Assembly (NCBI GenBank): GCA_029718625.1
Contig: CM056389.1
Coordinates: forward strand, 14,904,452-14,968,451
Length of the DNA: 64,000 bases
Reading direction: 5' to 3'
DNA from: Synaphobranchus kaupii
Lineage: Eukaryota; Chordata; Actinopteri; Anguilliformes; Synaphobranchidae
The position numbers were made by a program, and so were the translations under genes. Within the stretch, counting starts at the first letter, position 1; every line of letters starts with the position of its first letter. Below, piece after piece: positions 13,376 through 23,323 of the stretch. The notes beneath the pieces are model-generated. The model was not told where the DNA came from. It did no database searches and worked only from the letters and a program-made list of their open reading frames with translations.

Positions 13376-14491
13376 AGAGAGAGTCTGTGTGTCTGTGCTG
13401 TGTGTGTGTGTGTGTGTGTCAGCATAAGAACTCCCTCTCGTCCTCTGACACCTTTCAGAGGAGGTCAGGAGATGCTCACGCCCTCCAGCTGCCTCCTTTG
13501 CTTGGTGAGCCAGAGGTATCCCAGAGGACCACCAGCTCTGCAGATGTGACACGCACGGCTCTCACAGTCAGTAACACAGGGTAAACGGAACACTCAGAGC
13601 TGCTCTGTTCCGTTTAATACGGAATCTTTCCGGACAAAAGAATAATTTATTCATTCCGCCATGTGCGCCGCTACATTACATTCTCTATCAATTTTTCAAA
13701 TGTTTGAGTTTAATTAATCGAGCCTTCAGTGTAATCTCCTGCTTAAATATTTAAATTGATGCTCCCATCACACCAGGAATCCCTCTCATTCCCTATTCTT
13801 CTTCCTATGTGAAACCTGGGTTTGAAAATCAACGGATTATTTTCGTTGACAGTTGCTTTCAACAAGAAGGTGACGCTGTCCTTTCGATGTGAGGGGGGTC
13901 ACGACTTAAAGTCTGGACGCGACACAGAAATATAGCGTGGGAAAAGCCGTTTGCTTTCTGGCCATCAATAAGTACTGCAGAACAGAGAGATGAAGTCATT
14001 AAGATGTTGGAAGTGATGTCTGGGACCTTGTTGTACACATGAAACAGTTCCATGTAACAACAACCAACAAACCACCCACTGGAGTACTTCATGGATGACA
14101 AAGCCAATTTTTCACAAGCTTTTTTTAAAACATTTTTTTACCTTAAACACAGCAAGAATATTTGGAATACAGAAACCATTAGACTGGATTCATCCATTTT
14201 GAAGGGTGCATGGGCGGTCAGTGACAAGGGACATAAAAGCCAAGTCAAATTAAACCAATGGATAAATTCATTACTCTTTCCCACAGTTGATGCCAAATGT
14301 CAACTAGTTGTTTCAAACCTATGTTTCAAACAAGACAAAATACATGTCTAAAAATGAGTAAAGCGGTAGACATTTTGAATTAGTTACAAGTCAATGTCTT
14401 GATTGATACTGATTGCTTGAGTGCTCACTAGAATAACAGTGAAGGGATCTGCTGTCTACAGATTTCAGTAAAAGTATACTGTGTGTATAGT

Positions 14492-14525
<34 letters not shown>

Positions 14526-16698
14526 AGCTACACACACTAGTAATGTGGAGTCTATAGTAATGTTCAAGATATTCCTAACTATAATTATTATAAATACCTG
14601 CGTTTAACTTTGGATGAATATGTGTTTTGAAGGGATCGGTTTATTGGCCGACTCTGCAGGGCAAGCGGTTAGCTCAATCGTTAGTAAACTAAAAACCTGT
14701 AAAGATCTTGGATACTCCGTATACTCCAAATTGTATATGATTCTTGCGTATGCCCCACATTGACATATGGAGCTGGTGTATGGGGATATAAAGAAACTAA
14801 GAGCTATTTCTGCTCAAAATAGGGCAATACGGTGTTTTATTGGAGTAGATACATTTTCCTCCACTCTTGCAATTCAAGGAGATATCGGATGGGAACCACT
14901 GGAGATGGTTCGGCTCTGGAATCGCCTTATTAATATGCCAGAGAGTAGGATAACTAAGAAGGTTTTCAATTGGGATAAAGCACACAACCACCCCTGGACA
15001 AAAGAGCTTTTGTTATATTTTTGAGGAGGCTGACTTGGTGTACATTTTTAGGAACAGGCTGCCCTGTAATGTTAACATGGTCAAGCAGAAGCTATTTCTT
15101 AACTTTAGAGAGAAGTGGTCAAATGGCATATGGTTGAAACCAAAGCTTAGGTCATATGTTCAGATGAAACAATCCTATGACCCTGGGCCCTATATTTAGT
15201 CCTATTTATCTAGAAGCCAGAGGTCTTTGGGTGCTCAATTGAGAACTGGTACCCCTTGCCATAGAATTAGGTAGATATACTGCAGTGCCTGAAGAGCGTA
15301 GGGTATGTACAGTATGTAATTTAAAAGATGTTGAAAATGAATTTTTATGTTTTACTGCACACTGTATGATGACCTGAGGACTCCCTTGTATAACGTAACG
15401 CAAAAACAAAAACCTGAATTGTTTCGGGCCGATGATGGTGAGAAATTACAATGGCTATTCAAAAATGAAGTATTTAAGACTGCTAGCTTTATTTCTAAAG
15501 CATGTTAGAAAGGGCAAGCACACAGCTCTTTGTATGAATAGTAATTTATATGTCTGTGTCGCGGCTGTTGGTGGGTGTGACCCTTTGCTATTTTTCTTTT
15601 GCTATTTTCCAATGATATAATTTTGTTTGATGCTTTGTTTTTATAATTTGTAATTTATGTTAGAGGTTTTGGATTGTGTGCAGCTCTAACCGAATTAACT
15701 TTTCTGCCTTTGGTTTACTTCTGTTGAAAATAATGGTGTCATGTGATGCATGACATCGAACGAAAAATAAAAATCAATCAATCAATCATATTCCATTGCA
15801 AGGTTCATAATGTAATTGTGTTCGGCCAGTCGTAATGTTTTGTTTTGCTGTGGACAAGATGGCCTTTTCCTTTCTGTTACCACAACCCAAAACTGGAGAG
15901 TTGAACAGTAAATTGAGTACTGCCCTGGGTGGTATGAATCAGTAAGGTAAGATTTCAAGGACCATGGTCACCATGACACTCACAATTGATATTCAGGAAT
16001 TTTCTTTGTTTTCTTTTGTTGGGTTCATGCAGCTAGCTTGGCCAACAACAAGCACACAAAGGTCATCATAGTTAACGTGCTAGCTAGCACCAGAGTAGCT
16101 GTCAAAGTAACAAATGGATTTAGTCATACTCTCAAGCTATTAGTCAAGCTTTTGTTCACGTGCTATAAATCCCAGCGCTGCAATCGTGTCAGATAACATC
16201 TTTCCTGAGGTGGGTTCATTAGCTACAGCTGTGAAACCTCTCTCTGTTTATCCATGTGGCTGACCAAACAAATAAGAACAGCCGCAGAATGCAAGCTACT
16301 CAGTGCAAACAAATTTGTTCGTTGCATTCCTAGCATTCGAAGAAAGCACTGATACAGACGATGTCCCACAGAAATGGAATACACCGCCAAAATACATATG
16401 AAAATTAAATGATTATAATTATATACTAGTGAAATATATTCATCATGACATTATCTGAAAATTCAATATAACATATTAAGAGTCTATTCAATTTACACAG
16501 GGAACGTTCTGGAAGGCAAGAGACCGGGGTGTTCCCTCACCACGCTCTGCTTGGAGTTGGGCTTCTGCAGCAGCCACTCGATGTCCAGCGTTGTGGCCTC
16601 CGCCTGCCAGAACCGGTGGTGGCACGGCAACGTGGCGTTGTCCCCGACGACCTTCTTCATCTCCGTCTGGGCGCACACGCTCATCTGGCCCAAAAGAA
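5739..16698 (-). CDS. clmp: clmp gene, coding exons 2-7 (CXADR-like membrane protein)
   Basis: CLMP is a single-pass cell-adhesion protein of the CTX/CAR immunoglobulin family that sits at epithelial cell junctions; loss in humans causes congenital short bowel. The coding join is 16698-16541, 13013-12821, 10954-10787, 8984-8862, 8243-8102, 6069-5739: 1115 nt including the TAG stop, with every junction GT-AG and in phase. The order is end of signal peptide, V-type Ig (LPCHHRF, DIEWLL, DSGAYNCKV), C2-type Ig (KPRC, KLSC, YKWERV, AGVYKC, ESCIVEV, including the extra Cys pair typical of the family), membrane helix, RKKEKKKYEEEE stop-transfer, and a tail ending KAFQTV. With a first exon of about 28 nt the protein would be near 380 residues, close to the roughly 373 of human CLMP. 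The a/b teleost paralogue cannot be decided. The first exon is uncertain (see findings). Confidence 0.93.
6380..6660. promoter_or_regulatory. CpG-rich patch in clmp intron 6
   Basis: It is dense in CG dinucleotides (GGGCGCGCGCGACGAGCACG, CCGCGCCGCGGGACGG, CGCGCGGCCGCGCCCCG) and stands out from AT-rich flanks. No exon with splice signals was recognised. It could be a CpG island with intragenic promoter or enhancer activity, or a GC-rich repeat. Confidence 0.35.
7016..7420. repeat. 45-bp minisatellite, nine near-identical copies
   Basis: The unit starts GAATCAGCACTCTTCCACAC and is repeated nine times with almost no change, inside clmp intron 6. Because 45 is a multiple of 3 and the unit lacks stops in several frames, it makes false open frames on both strands. 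Its uniformity points to recent expansion or homogenisation. Confidence 0.97.
7590..7804. mobile_element. hAT-like MITE remnant
   Basis: It starts CAGGGTTGCTAGATC and ends ATGGCAACACTG, imperfect inverted ends of the CAG-GTTGCCA type seen in fish hAT-derived repeats. The interior is non-coding. It lies in clmp intron 6. No 8-bp target duplication is recognisable. Confidence 0.55.
8102..8243 (-). CDS. clmp: clmp exon 6: transmembrane segment and juxtamembrane region
   Basis: The acceptor TTCCACCACACAG precedes 8243 and the donor ATCAG|GTGAG is at 8102/8101; the exon is 142 nt. With the split codons it encodes YVRGVGVVAGAVVGVSFG, then VLLIILIVWLVL, forming one membrane helix of about 23 residues. 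RKKEKKKYEEEETPNEIR follows as a basic stop-transfer and an acidic juxtamembrane stretch. YEEEE-x-PNEIREDAEAPKA across the exon 6/7 junction is nearly identical to human CLMP. A (CA)n tract of about 30 bases lies only about 40 bases upstream of the acceptor. Confidence 0.95.
8281..8313. repeat. (CA)n microsatellite beside clmp exon 6
   Basis: About 16 CA units lie 40-70 bases upstream of the exon 6 acceptor, in the branch-point region of intron 5. Confidence 0.95.
8862..8984 (-). CDS. clmp: clmp exon 5: second half of C2-type Ig domain
   Basis: The acceptor TTGTTCACCAG ends at 8985 and the donor GCACT|GTGAGC lies at 8862/8861; the exon is 123 nt. Joined to exon 4 it reads ...PPLALIDLKNPEIVTLRNL, then THDSAGVYKCTASNDVGEES and CIVEVTMH. 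AGVYKC carries the canonical second cysteine and ESC the second extra cysteine, which would pair with KPRC in exon 4. NLT is an N-glycosylation site in the same place as one in human CLMP (QNLT). Confidence 0.93.
9145..9345 (-). mobile_element. tRNA-derived SINE copy, decayed
   Basis: On the minus strand a tRNA-like head (TAGCATAGCGGTTAG for box A, GGTCGGATTCCC for box B) is followed by the body CCTTGAGTAAGGTACTTA and CAGTAAATATCCAGCTGTAT. It ends in a degraded CTCTGGATAAGAGCGTCTGC tail. This is a widespread fish SINE type, here in clmp intron 4. Confidence 0.75.
9370..9433 (+). mobile_element. L2-type LINE 3' tail
   Basis: The sequence GTAAATAAGAACCTGTTC, then TTGCCTGGTTAAATAAAGG and TTAAATAAAATA, matches the 3' tail shared by fish L2/RSg-1-like LINEs and dependent SINEs. 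Only the tail is present. Confidence 0.7.
10131..10370 (+). repeat. Left arm of a dispersed inverted repeat
   Basis: Two blocks (10131-10176 and 10279-10370) match the reverse complement of 14521-14556 and 14390-14475 in the same order, at about 90% by eye. Shared words include GCACTCAAGCAATCAGTATC, TTTTACTGAAATCTGTA and GACTCCACA. The family is not recognised. Confidence 0.8.
10586..10725. repeat. Fish interspersed repeat fragment
   Basis: The words AATTCAGTTCAGGGAATTCC, GGGAATTCCAATTCCACTCC and GAATTTGACCCCGACCCC resemble a repeat seen widely in fish introns. The type is unknown, and it lies just downstream of exon 4. Confidence 0.4.
10787..10954 (-). CDS. clmp: clmp exon 4: linker and first half of C2-type Ig domain
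   Basis: The acceptor GTTTCTCCAG precedes 10954 and the donor ATCG|GTGAGA lies at 10787/10786. The 168-nt exon is in phase 1 at both ends. With the split codon it reads VKPSKPRCWMEGRLLEGSDV, then KLSCRSTDGSDPIHYKWERV and GRLPPLALI. KPRC is the first extra cysteine typical of CTX-family C2 domains, KLSC is the canonical B-strand cysteine, and YKW holds the core tryptophan. Confidence 0.93.
11694..12140. mobile_element. Palindromic element in clmp intron 3, hAT-like start
   Basis: It begins CAGTGGTTCCCAAACGTGG, like hAT-type ends. Inside, AAGTACCAAAATTCCCCACA (from 11777) pairs with TGTGGGGAATGTTGGTACTT (ending near 12138), and AGGCGCTTTTCATGTTTAGA pairs with TCTAAACATGAAAAGCACCT. The arms flank a spacer of about 150 bp. 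No protein-coding sequence is present. Confidence 0.6.
12821..13013 (-). CDS. clmp: clmp exon 3: second half of V-type Ig domain
   Basis: The acceptor CTTCTCCACCAG lies just above 13013 and the donor CCTGG|GTGAGT is at 12821/12820. The exon has 193 nt, enters in phase 0 and leaves one base. It encodes VLTYFGGRVYDPSENDRLSF, then DFLKGDASLLISDLML, then TDSGAYNCKVKTGGKYHW and the G-strand SVNLIVL. The D-x-G-x-Y-x-C signature carries the second V-domain cysteine that pairs with LPC in exon 2. The layout and the residues GDASL, CKVK and KVL/IVL match CLMP better than CXADR. Confidence 0.93.
13195..13420. repeat. TG/GA compound microsatellite in clmp intron 2
   Basis: Interleaved (TG)n and (GA)n runs include a GA tract at about 13337-13382, giving purine-pyrimidine asymmetric DNA directly upstream of exon 3 in the direction of transcription. 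It creates false open frames rich in Thr-His and Val-Cys. Confidence 0.9.
14390..14556 (-). repeat. Right arm of the dispersed inverted repeat, with (CA)n insert
   Basis: This is the reverse-complement partner of 10131-10370, with a (CA)n tract at about 14491-14518 between its two matching blocks. The arms sit on either side of clmp exons 3 and 4. Confidence 0.8.
14600..15790 (+). pseudogene. 3' remnant of a non-LTR retrotransposon (LINE) ORF2
   Basis: Broken frames spell AQNRAIRCFIGVDTFSST, GDIGWEPLEMVRLWNR, IFRNRLPCNVNMVKQKLF, then RYTAVPEERRVCTVCNLKDV and ENEF. This is the C-terminal region typical of fish LINE reverse-transcriptase proteins, interrupted by stops and frameshifts. It ends with AATAAAAATCAATCAATCAA, a short tandem tail normal for LINE 3' ends. 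The clade is not certain. The copy is inactive and lies antisense in clmp intron 2. Confidence 0.75.
16541..16698 (-). CDS. clmp: clmp exon 2: end of signal peptide and first half of V-type Ig domain
   Basis: The exon reads LLGQMSVCAQTEMKKVV, then GDNATLPCHHRF with the first V-domain cysteine and an N-glycosylation site (NAT), then TLDIEWLL with the core tryptophan, ending KQSV. The donor is GTG|GTGAGG at 16541/16540. The acceptor is a pyrimidine tract ending CTCTCTGCAG at 16699, so the exon starts in phase 1 (two bases, TT, complete a codon). The open frame continues upstream of that acceptor to an ATG at 16726 and gives MTRFWFLSAV before LLGQ, which is itself leader-like, so a start inside an extended exon 2 cannot be excluded. 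CAR-family genes usually have an intron within the signal peptide, which favours the spliced reading. Confidence 0.9.
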
Positions 16699-17168
16699 CT
16701 GCAGAGAGGAACCAGAACCGGGTCATTTGGGGACCTGGCCTCACTAGGGGTAGCGTGATGACACCGGGTGGGGCTGGGGTGGGGTGGGGTGGGAGGCGCC
16801 CTGGGAGGATTCGATTAGCGGATTCTGTGCGGCGCCGCTGTCTTGCGAGGTATTTGAGGGAGGCGTCGTAGGGATTAACAGTAAGTATAGGCTCTGAAGA
16901 AGCAAGATGTGATTATGGAACAAAAAACAATGGTAAAAGTCTCAGGTTTCACTGGGCTAAGTTGCAAATGCATACATATACGTATGCGCGCGCGTGTGTC
17001 CGCACATAAAATCAGTGTAATGGATTTCTTGGCAGCAGTTGGTAAGGATACAATATACAGTATACACTCTTCCTTTCTTTGTTCATCAGTTAATGCTTAT
17101 AGAGGTAGAGGGACTTGGGCTAGATGACTAAACAAGCACTCCCAACAGCATCACATCTGATGTGGGTG

Positions 17169-17201
<33 letters not shown>

Positions 17202-17576
17202 GTGGGGAGTGTTTGTGGGTTGTGTGATGAACAGGTATGCCGCATATTTTCTTTCATTTCAAACGGCAGTTAGCAGCACAGCTTCAGTAACCCTGGAAAC
17301 GCCGCGTCCGGGCTCTTACAGTTGCAGGAGGCTCCGACTCTCCCCTAGTCCCCCGAACTGAACCACAACCTGCCAGAGCTCTGTCAGGTACCTGCCACCA
17401 CTTGGCAAAACTTCAGATGTGGGATTAAAGGAAAAAAAAATCTGCATCGCTAAAAGCCCAAGCCAGCTGGCACAGGGGGGGTTGGGGGGGGGGGGATTTA
17501 ATCACTCTCTCTGTCCCTGTTCTTGGGGCACTGGAAGCTGCTTATTAGCACAAAGTGACCGCTCCAATTTTACAAT

Positions 17577-17795
17577 TTAGGCATTTAGCAGATGTTCTTA
17601 TCCAGAGCGACTTACATGGATCGCATTGTTTTTACATGCAATCCATTTATGCATGCAGCTAGATATGGACTGTCAGCAATTCTGATTAAGCACCTCGCTC
17701 AACGGTACGATGGCACCGCCCCCTGCTGGGACTCGAACCAACCTCGAAAGCTTGGAGTTGCGAGCCCAGTTCGCCAGGCCACGCCCCTCAATTTC
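17577..17795 (-). mobile_element. tRNA-derived SINE copy
   Basis: On the minus strand: GGCGTGGCCTGGCGAACTGG (box A-like), GGTTGGTTCGAGTCCC (box B), CGTTGAGCGAGGTGCTTAAT, CAGAATTGCTGACAGTCC, and the tail GTAAGTCGCTCTGGATAAG with AACATCTGCTAAATGCC. It is the same family as 9145-9345 but better kept. It is not a functional tRNA gene. Confidence 0.85.
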
Positions 17796-17799
17796 AGAT

Positions 17800-18420
17800 T
17801 CCCTCCCACTTTCCCAGTGAACCTGCGTCCACCAAGCGCGTCGCTCCACGTCGCTGCACCTTTTAAACCGGACGCACGGCATCGCTGTGCCTACATCCTC
17901 TGCGTGGCTAGATACTGACTGAGGAAAGAAAAAAAGTCCTGGCGACGGAGGAGTTAAAACTCGCCCTTCATTTGCGGAGGTGGGAAGCTGCCCGCCGACA
18001 GAACTCACTGCTCAGCAAAAAATAAAAAATAGCTGCGCCGCTAACATCTTTCGTCCGAACTCGGAGCTCCCCCTCCACCCGCGGGGAGAGGCTCCTTTTC
18101 ATTACCTATTAATGCGCTAGTCGCCGAGTCGTTTGTCTTTGCGCTTGCCGATACCGCCTCGGATCCCGTGGAGGTGCCCCGAGTGTTAAGCGCTCGGGAC
18201 TTCGGGAGGCTCGCCCGGCTGTATCTGCCGTCCCCGATTAGTTTCGGAGATGAAGCTGGTGTCGGCGCGCGGGCCGGGAGAAGCGAACAGGGAAACAGAA
18301 TGCGCAGTGCGAACTGTTGCCGTCCGTAGCCGGGTAGCTTAGCTCTGTCATCGCACCTGCGCGTCACCTGTAGGCCAAAACCAGAGCCCTGGCATGTGGT
18401 CACACTGCCACTGCGATCTC
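17800..18420. promoter_or_regulatory. CpG-rich patch 1.1-1.7 kb upstream of clmp exon 2
   Basis: Frequent CG dinucleotides (CGGACGCACGGCATCGCTG, CCGCCCGCCGACAG, GGTGTCGGCGCGCGGGCC) contrast with the flanks. A GTGAGT donor on the minus strand lies at 18008. This could be a promoter for clmp or a proximal enhancer; no transcript evidence is available. Confidence 0.35.
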
Positions 18421-19846
18421 GCAAAAGTGGATGAACAGATTATGGGCTTCTACTGTAGGCCATTATGAGAGAAAAGACCCAAGTGAGAGGGGTTTTAGGA
18501 TTGGATAACATGTATTTTAATTGGATGGACAACACATAACAAAGAAGGGAAAGTAGGCTAACTCTGTAAAAGACATGGACATTTTAAAGGTTAAAATGAC
18601 CACAGTAAAAAAAAAAAAGAATTTGATATTTAGTATCTGCCGATAATACAATGTAAAAGAATACATTTGCTCTTTTCAGAACAAATTGCTTGGACGTGTG
18701 TCGACTGCAAATGTATCCGTGCGCGCCTTGGGGGGCGATATTTGTCCCCCGCCGACACAGAGCCGTATATTACCGTAAGCGCGATGCGTGACTTTGGGCT
18801 AAACACACATCCAAGTCCACATTGACCTGTTTCATGGTTAGCTTTGATCACCCAGACTCCCAGAGTCCTTTCCGATTGAGTTGCCAATGCGAATCTCCTT
18901 TTCGAACTACCACTGGGTTTACCCAGCGCAGATTAGGAACTTAGCCACTCGAGCCCCACTTTCACAGGCTCCGGCTAAGAGGTGGGGTGGGAGAATGAAC
19001 ACAATTCATATCAGAAATTAAAGGTAGGAAAAGCGCTTCCCACAAAACACTTAAAGCTCCCCCAAAATTTCCCATCAGCTTAAAGGGCTTTTACATCTAG
19101 TTTGGAACGCCGTGCGAGGCTGGAGTGGAGTTGAAATGCGGCGTTAAGGAGTCCTCCTGAAGCCTGGGAACGGCGCAACGGCGCATCGCGATAAAGAAGC
19201 TATGTTAATTGACTGCAGAAAGCTCCGGCATTCCGCTCCGGCCTCCTCGCCTGGATTGCGATCAACGGCAGACTGTAGTTTTTGGCCCCGCCAGGAGCGC
19301 TCGGAGATGAGGGGAATGCGCGGTAATTAACACGGGGAACCGAAACAGCTTGGCTGAGACGGTGCTCACTTAAGCAAGTGGAGCAACCAGTTTCTACGAA
19401 AAGGCCCTTGGGGGAGTTGTGCTCCAGTAAATTCCGCTCCCAGCAGACTTGGGCAATCTTATTATAGCACAGCCGGCAGGACACAAAGGCCACTTGCCCT
19501 TCAAGACGCCCCAAAGTCACGCCGCTCTGAGGCTCCGCGAACGGCGAGGAAAACTCTGGATGTCCAACTCGAAACAACTGAGAAACTCAAGAAATTAGAA
19601 ATTTCTCTATTCTTAGGTCCGCTAAGGTTATCCACGTTATCCTTGAAATTTCTACGCTAGCTGCACTGTTTATGGATGCAGCAGAGTGACAGCTATCCTG
19701 CGATCCCACAAACGACAGGCCGGGGAGACAGCAACGTGACAGTACATTGGTCAGGACGAGACTTGCATTCCTGCGCCACCAATCCATATTTCACAAAGAG
19801 TGCATTACATGTATGTGCCAAGCATGCTGATGCACTATGCAAATGG

Positions 19847-19847
<1 letters not shown>

Positions 19848-19887
<40 letters not shown>
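19848..19887. repeat. (TG)n microsatellite
   Basis: About 18 TG units followed by GCGCGCGTGTG, an alternating purine-pyrimidine tract with Z-DNA potential. Confidence 0.95.
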
Positions 19888-19897
<10 letters not shown>

Positions 19898-22499
19898 CGC
19901 ACTGTAATACCATATGCATTCTATTTATTACAGACAGGGTAAATCAATCACGCGCTGTGCCGGTCTTAGAAAGGTCTTAGAATGAAATATGGCACACATT
20001 ATGCTTTCATATCACAGCTAAGCAACAGACAGCGAGGTGTTGGGCCAGACGGCGTGGAAGGCCTTGCCGCTCTTTGCACAACGCCCAGCTGCACTTGTTG
20101 GTACAGTATTGAGCCTTATAATGTGCCCTGCTTTCTGGGGTCATCGAGCGAACGGTAAAAAAAAAAAGAGAGCGCTACGCATTATTCACGATAGCCTGAG
20201 GTACGGCGATAAATATTTATTTTCCTACCGAGCTCACCGAGTTTGGATTACCATTTTTGGGGAAACGTACGTAAACCGCCTTTTTCCAGTGCTTGTTTTC
20301 AAAGTCCAAACATGGCAAATTAAGGAGAAATGCTGAATTATTCAAAGGCCTGTGTGTGTCTACATTTAAAAAAAAGACGATTCCTTAAAAATCCACTGTC
20401 ACCAGGGTACCTACTGCTGCCTGACCTTCTTGCCTTTAGCTTTGGGGTTCTGGTTTTGATTGCATCGCTCTGCACTCGGAGATGAAAGGCGGACGCATAA
20501 CGGGGCCCGTTTCGAACCCGATCTCCATTGTCTCAGAGGGCCGACAGCGCCGAGATCCCCTACGCGTGCGTCTCCGCGGACTGTGCAAGATGGAGGCGCG
20601 AGGTTACAGTCAAACAGAGTACAAACACAACGCCCGTCTCAAGGAAAACACATTTGCGTCGGTGGCCGCTTTTTAATGACTACTTTTGAAGCGGTAAATC
20701 TTTTTAATTGGCTTTGCAAACCGTGCCTCCCCCCCCCCCCCCCCCCCCAATCTGCGCGCTCCCTCGTTTGTGTATTTTGGTTTTGTTTGTTGCATTGTTG
20801 AAGTTATGAGTATCTCCCTTCTGGTGAAAATCAAAGACTTTGTTGTTTTAGAGGAGGCTGGAGGCGGTAATTCGACAGAACCAGCCCCACCTAAATCCAC
20901 TCTAGTTGCTAGCTAGAGACATCAAGCCTGCTGCTGGTGCAAGGATTTCTCCAACTTATGGCTTTATGAAATACCAAATACTCCCTCCCCCCCAAAGGGA
21001 ACACAGACATGAAACCTGCTTATTGTTCATTTTCTGGGGTTTTTGGATATTACTTCAGGATAATTGCATGTTTTCAATAAGCCTAGACAGTTTTTGTGTG
21101 CAACAAAGGATATTTTAGATTTTTACTGAATTTTCAGATGGTTTCCCAGCTTTATAACGGCTGGTAGAGGGGAATCTGAATGCAAATTAAGTTTACATAT
21201 ATTTATGATAGATTCACTATGCTTTCTTTCTGATACTTCACGTTTGGGAACGTGATGCTTTCTCATAAGAGATCACATCGTCACGGCATCTCAAAAAACT
21301 CTTGTTCCTAAAATGTCGGATGTGTGCGAGTCACCGTGGGAGAGAGATTCATGTCACCCGACTGATTTAATCCAAGGTGAAATGTTGCTTGATTGCTAAA
21401 CTGGTTTTATGATGAGAACTTTCAATTCCTCCGTAGGCTTCTCCTCCCATAAAGTAATTATAACATTTCCCAGAGGAACCCCGTGCAGAAAGTGCTTACT
21501 GCATCTCAATGCTGCATCTGTTCAAATTATACCTGTGCAAAGCTTTTGAGCCTATGGTATGCTGCCTGTAGTTTGTCAGGTACTAGAAGACATTATCTCT
21601 CAATTGTGCCGGATTTCTGTACGATAGTTGTGTAGTTTTACTAGAGGTGTATTTGAACATGAATACCCTACTCGGAAACACACAAATAATGTTTCGCAAT
21701 GTTGAAAATAAATGTTTTCCCAGAAGTTCAGCGATTACATCCAGAAGAAAGGTGGAAAATGGAAATGGCGGGAAAAGTATTAAATGGGAAATGATTCTGT
21801 GTTGCATTTATTAAATAACAGTGCTAGTCAGTGTTTGTCTGGACCCCACCCACCCCCAGGGTCTACAGACCTCTACAGACTCTACCACCTTCCAGCAAAG
21901 TCTTCCCCAAGAGCATACAAGCAGACTTAACAAATAACACATAACAGACGGACACAAATATGTAGCCCACCAGATGCGTCCTCGCCTGCAAGATGCGTGC
22001 TAGTCAAAAAAAGCCTCACTTTCTTTCATAATTATAAATATGTTTGAAAGATTTCTTGAAGTTGTGCTGAATAGGTCTTTCAAAAATAGAAAATGCTTAG
22101 TTCTACATTTTTGTTTAATCCCAGACTTGGATAAACAAGACAGTTTGGAAGAGTTTGTTGAAAATGGGTGTTTTTGAAATGACATCATGCCTGGCTTTCA
22201 GGGCGTAAACATGGCCTCGGTAACGCTGCGGGGGAACAGATGCCGCGATGGCGAACAAGCCCAGCGTTTTTAGGATTTCACATTTCATCTCAGACTTCAG
22301 AAGTGCTTTTAAATCCCTTAAACTGCATACTTGTTATTTAAGACTATTTAGACTAAGCTTTAACCAATGCTCAAAAACGCACAGGTAAACAATGTTAATG
22401 ACAAAATCATCACAATTTATCTTGGAGGAGACGCCCCAAATTCACATGGAAGGGCAGGTGGCCTGCTGTCATGTGGATGAAGGCAATGCTGCAGCAGTG

Positions 22500-22745
22500 T
22501 CTCCATCAGTAAAAAAAGGGACGAAAAGTAACTAAAAATGTACAAACGCTTGTCACTGGTACCCTGTAGGTACATAAAATTGTACCAGCAATACATAATT
22601 TAAGTTGCACTTTTTTTGCTTGAAAGGGTACTTATTAGCACCCAAATAGAACATTATTGTACCTTCGGGGTGCGTTTGGGAAATGTTTTCCATAAAGAAG
22701 AAAAATGTACCTCCACTGTACCTTTATTTCAGAGAGTGGAGGAGA
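22500..22745 (+). repeat. GTACC-rich fish interspersed repeat
   Basis: Repeated GTACC/GGTAC words (TGGTACCCTGTAGGTAC, AAAGGGTACTTATTAGCACC, ATTGTACCTTCGGGGTGCG, AATGTACCTCCACTGTACC) and the ending TTTATTTCAGAGAGTG match a common fish repeat with self-complementary structure. It is non-coding. Confidence 0.55.
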
Positions 22746-23288
22746 CCCACTGTACACTTACGGCAGCTGCTCTTCAAGCCTTCGCCTTGGTCGAAAATAA
22801 AGCAAGGAGCATCTGTTCCTCTCGGGTGGAAAGGGCTTCAGTGCTAACGATGATGAGAGAGTCCTGAGCCCGCCCCAACGGAGCTCCCCCCACCCTACCC
22901 CACCATTTTCATGGACCACCTCGAAACGGCGCTCATCTCCACAACCAGCAGGCTGTATATGGAAAAGGGGTTGAAGCGGAGTGTGGAGTAGCCAAAAAGT
23001 GCCCCCCCCCCCCTCCACACACACACAGACACAGACACAGACACACACACACACCTCCCCCTTTACGTCCCTTTACACATGCATTAGGATAGCCATGCAC
23101 ACTATCGGCTGCTCCCTCCAGCCACCCACAGACCTGCCTAATGAGGGAGAGAGAGCAGCTACACATCGTCCACAAAGGCTGCTGTGGGCCTAACTGGCCT
23201 GTCCCCTCAGGACCGCCCCTGCATGAGTTTAAAATACATGGCTCTCTGCCACTCTCACACACAACTACTGGCTCATCGTTAACTAGAG

Positions 23289-23323
<35 letters not shown>

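Noticed and set aside
17700..17795. tRNA gene (box B GGTTCGAGTCCC on minus strand)
   Set aside because: It is the head of a SINE; the acceptor stem does not pair and SINE body and tail follow.
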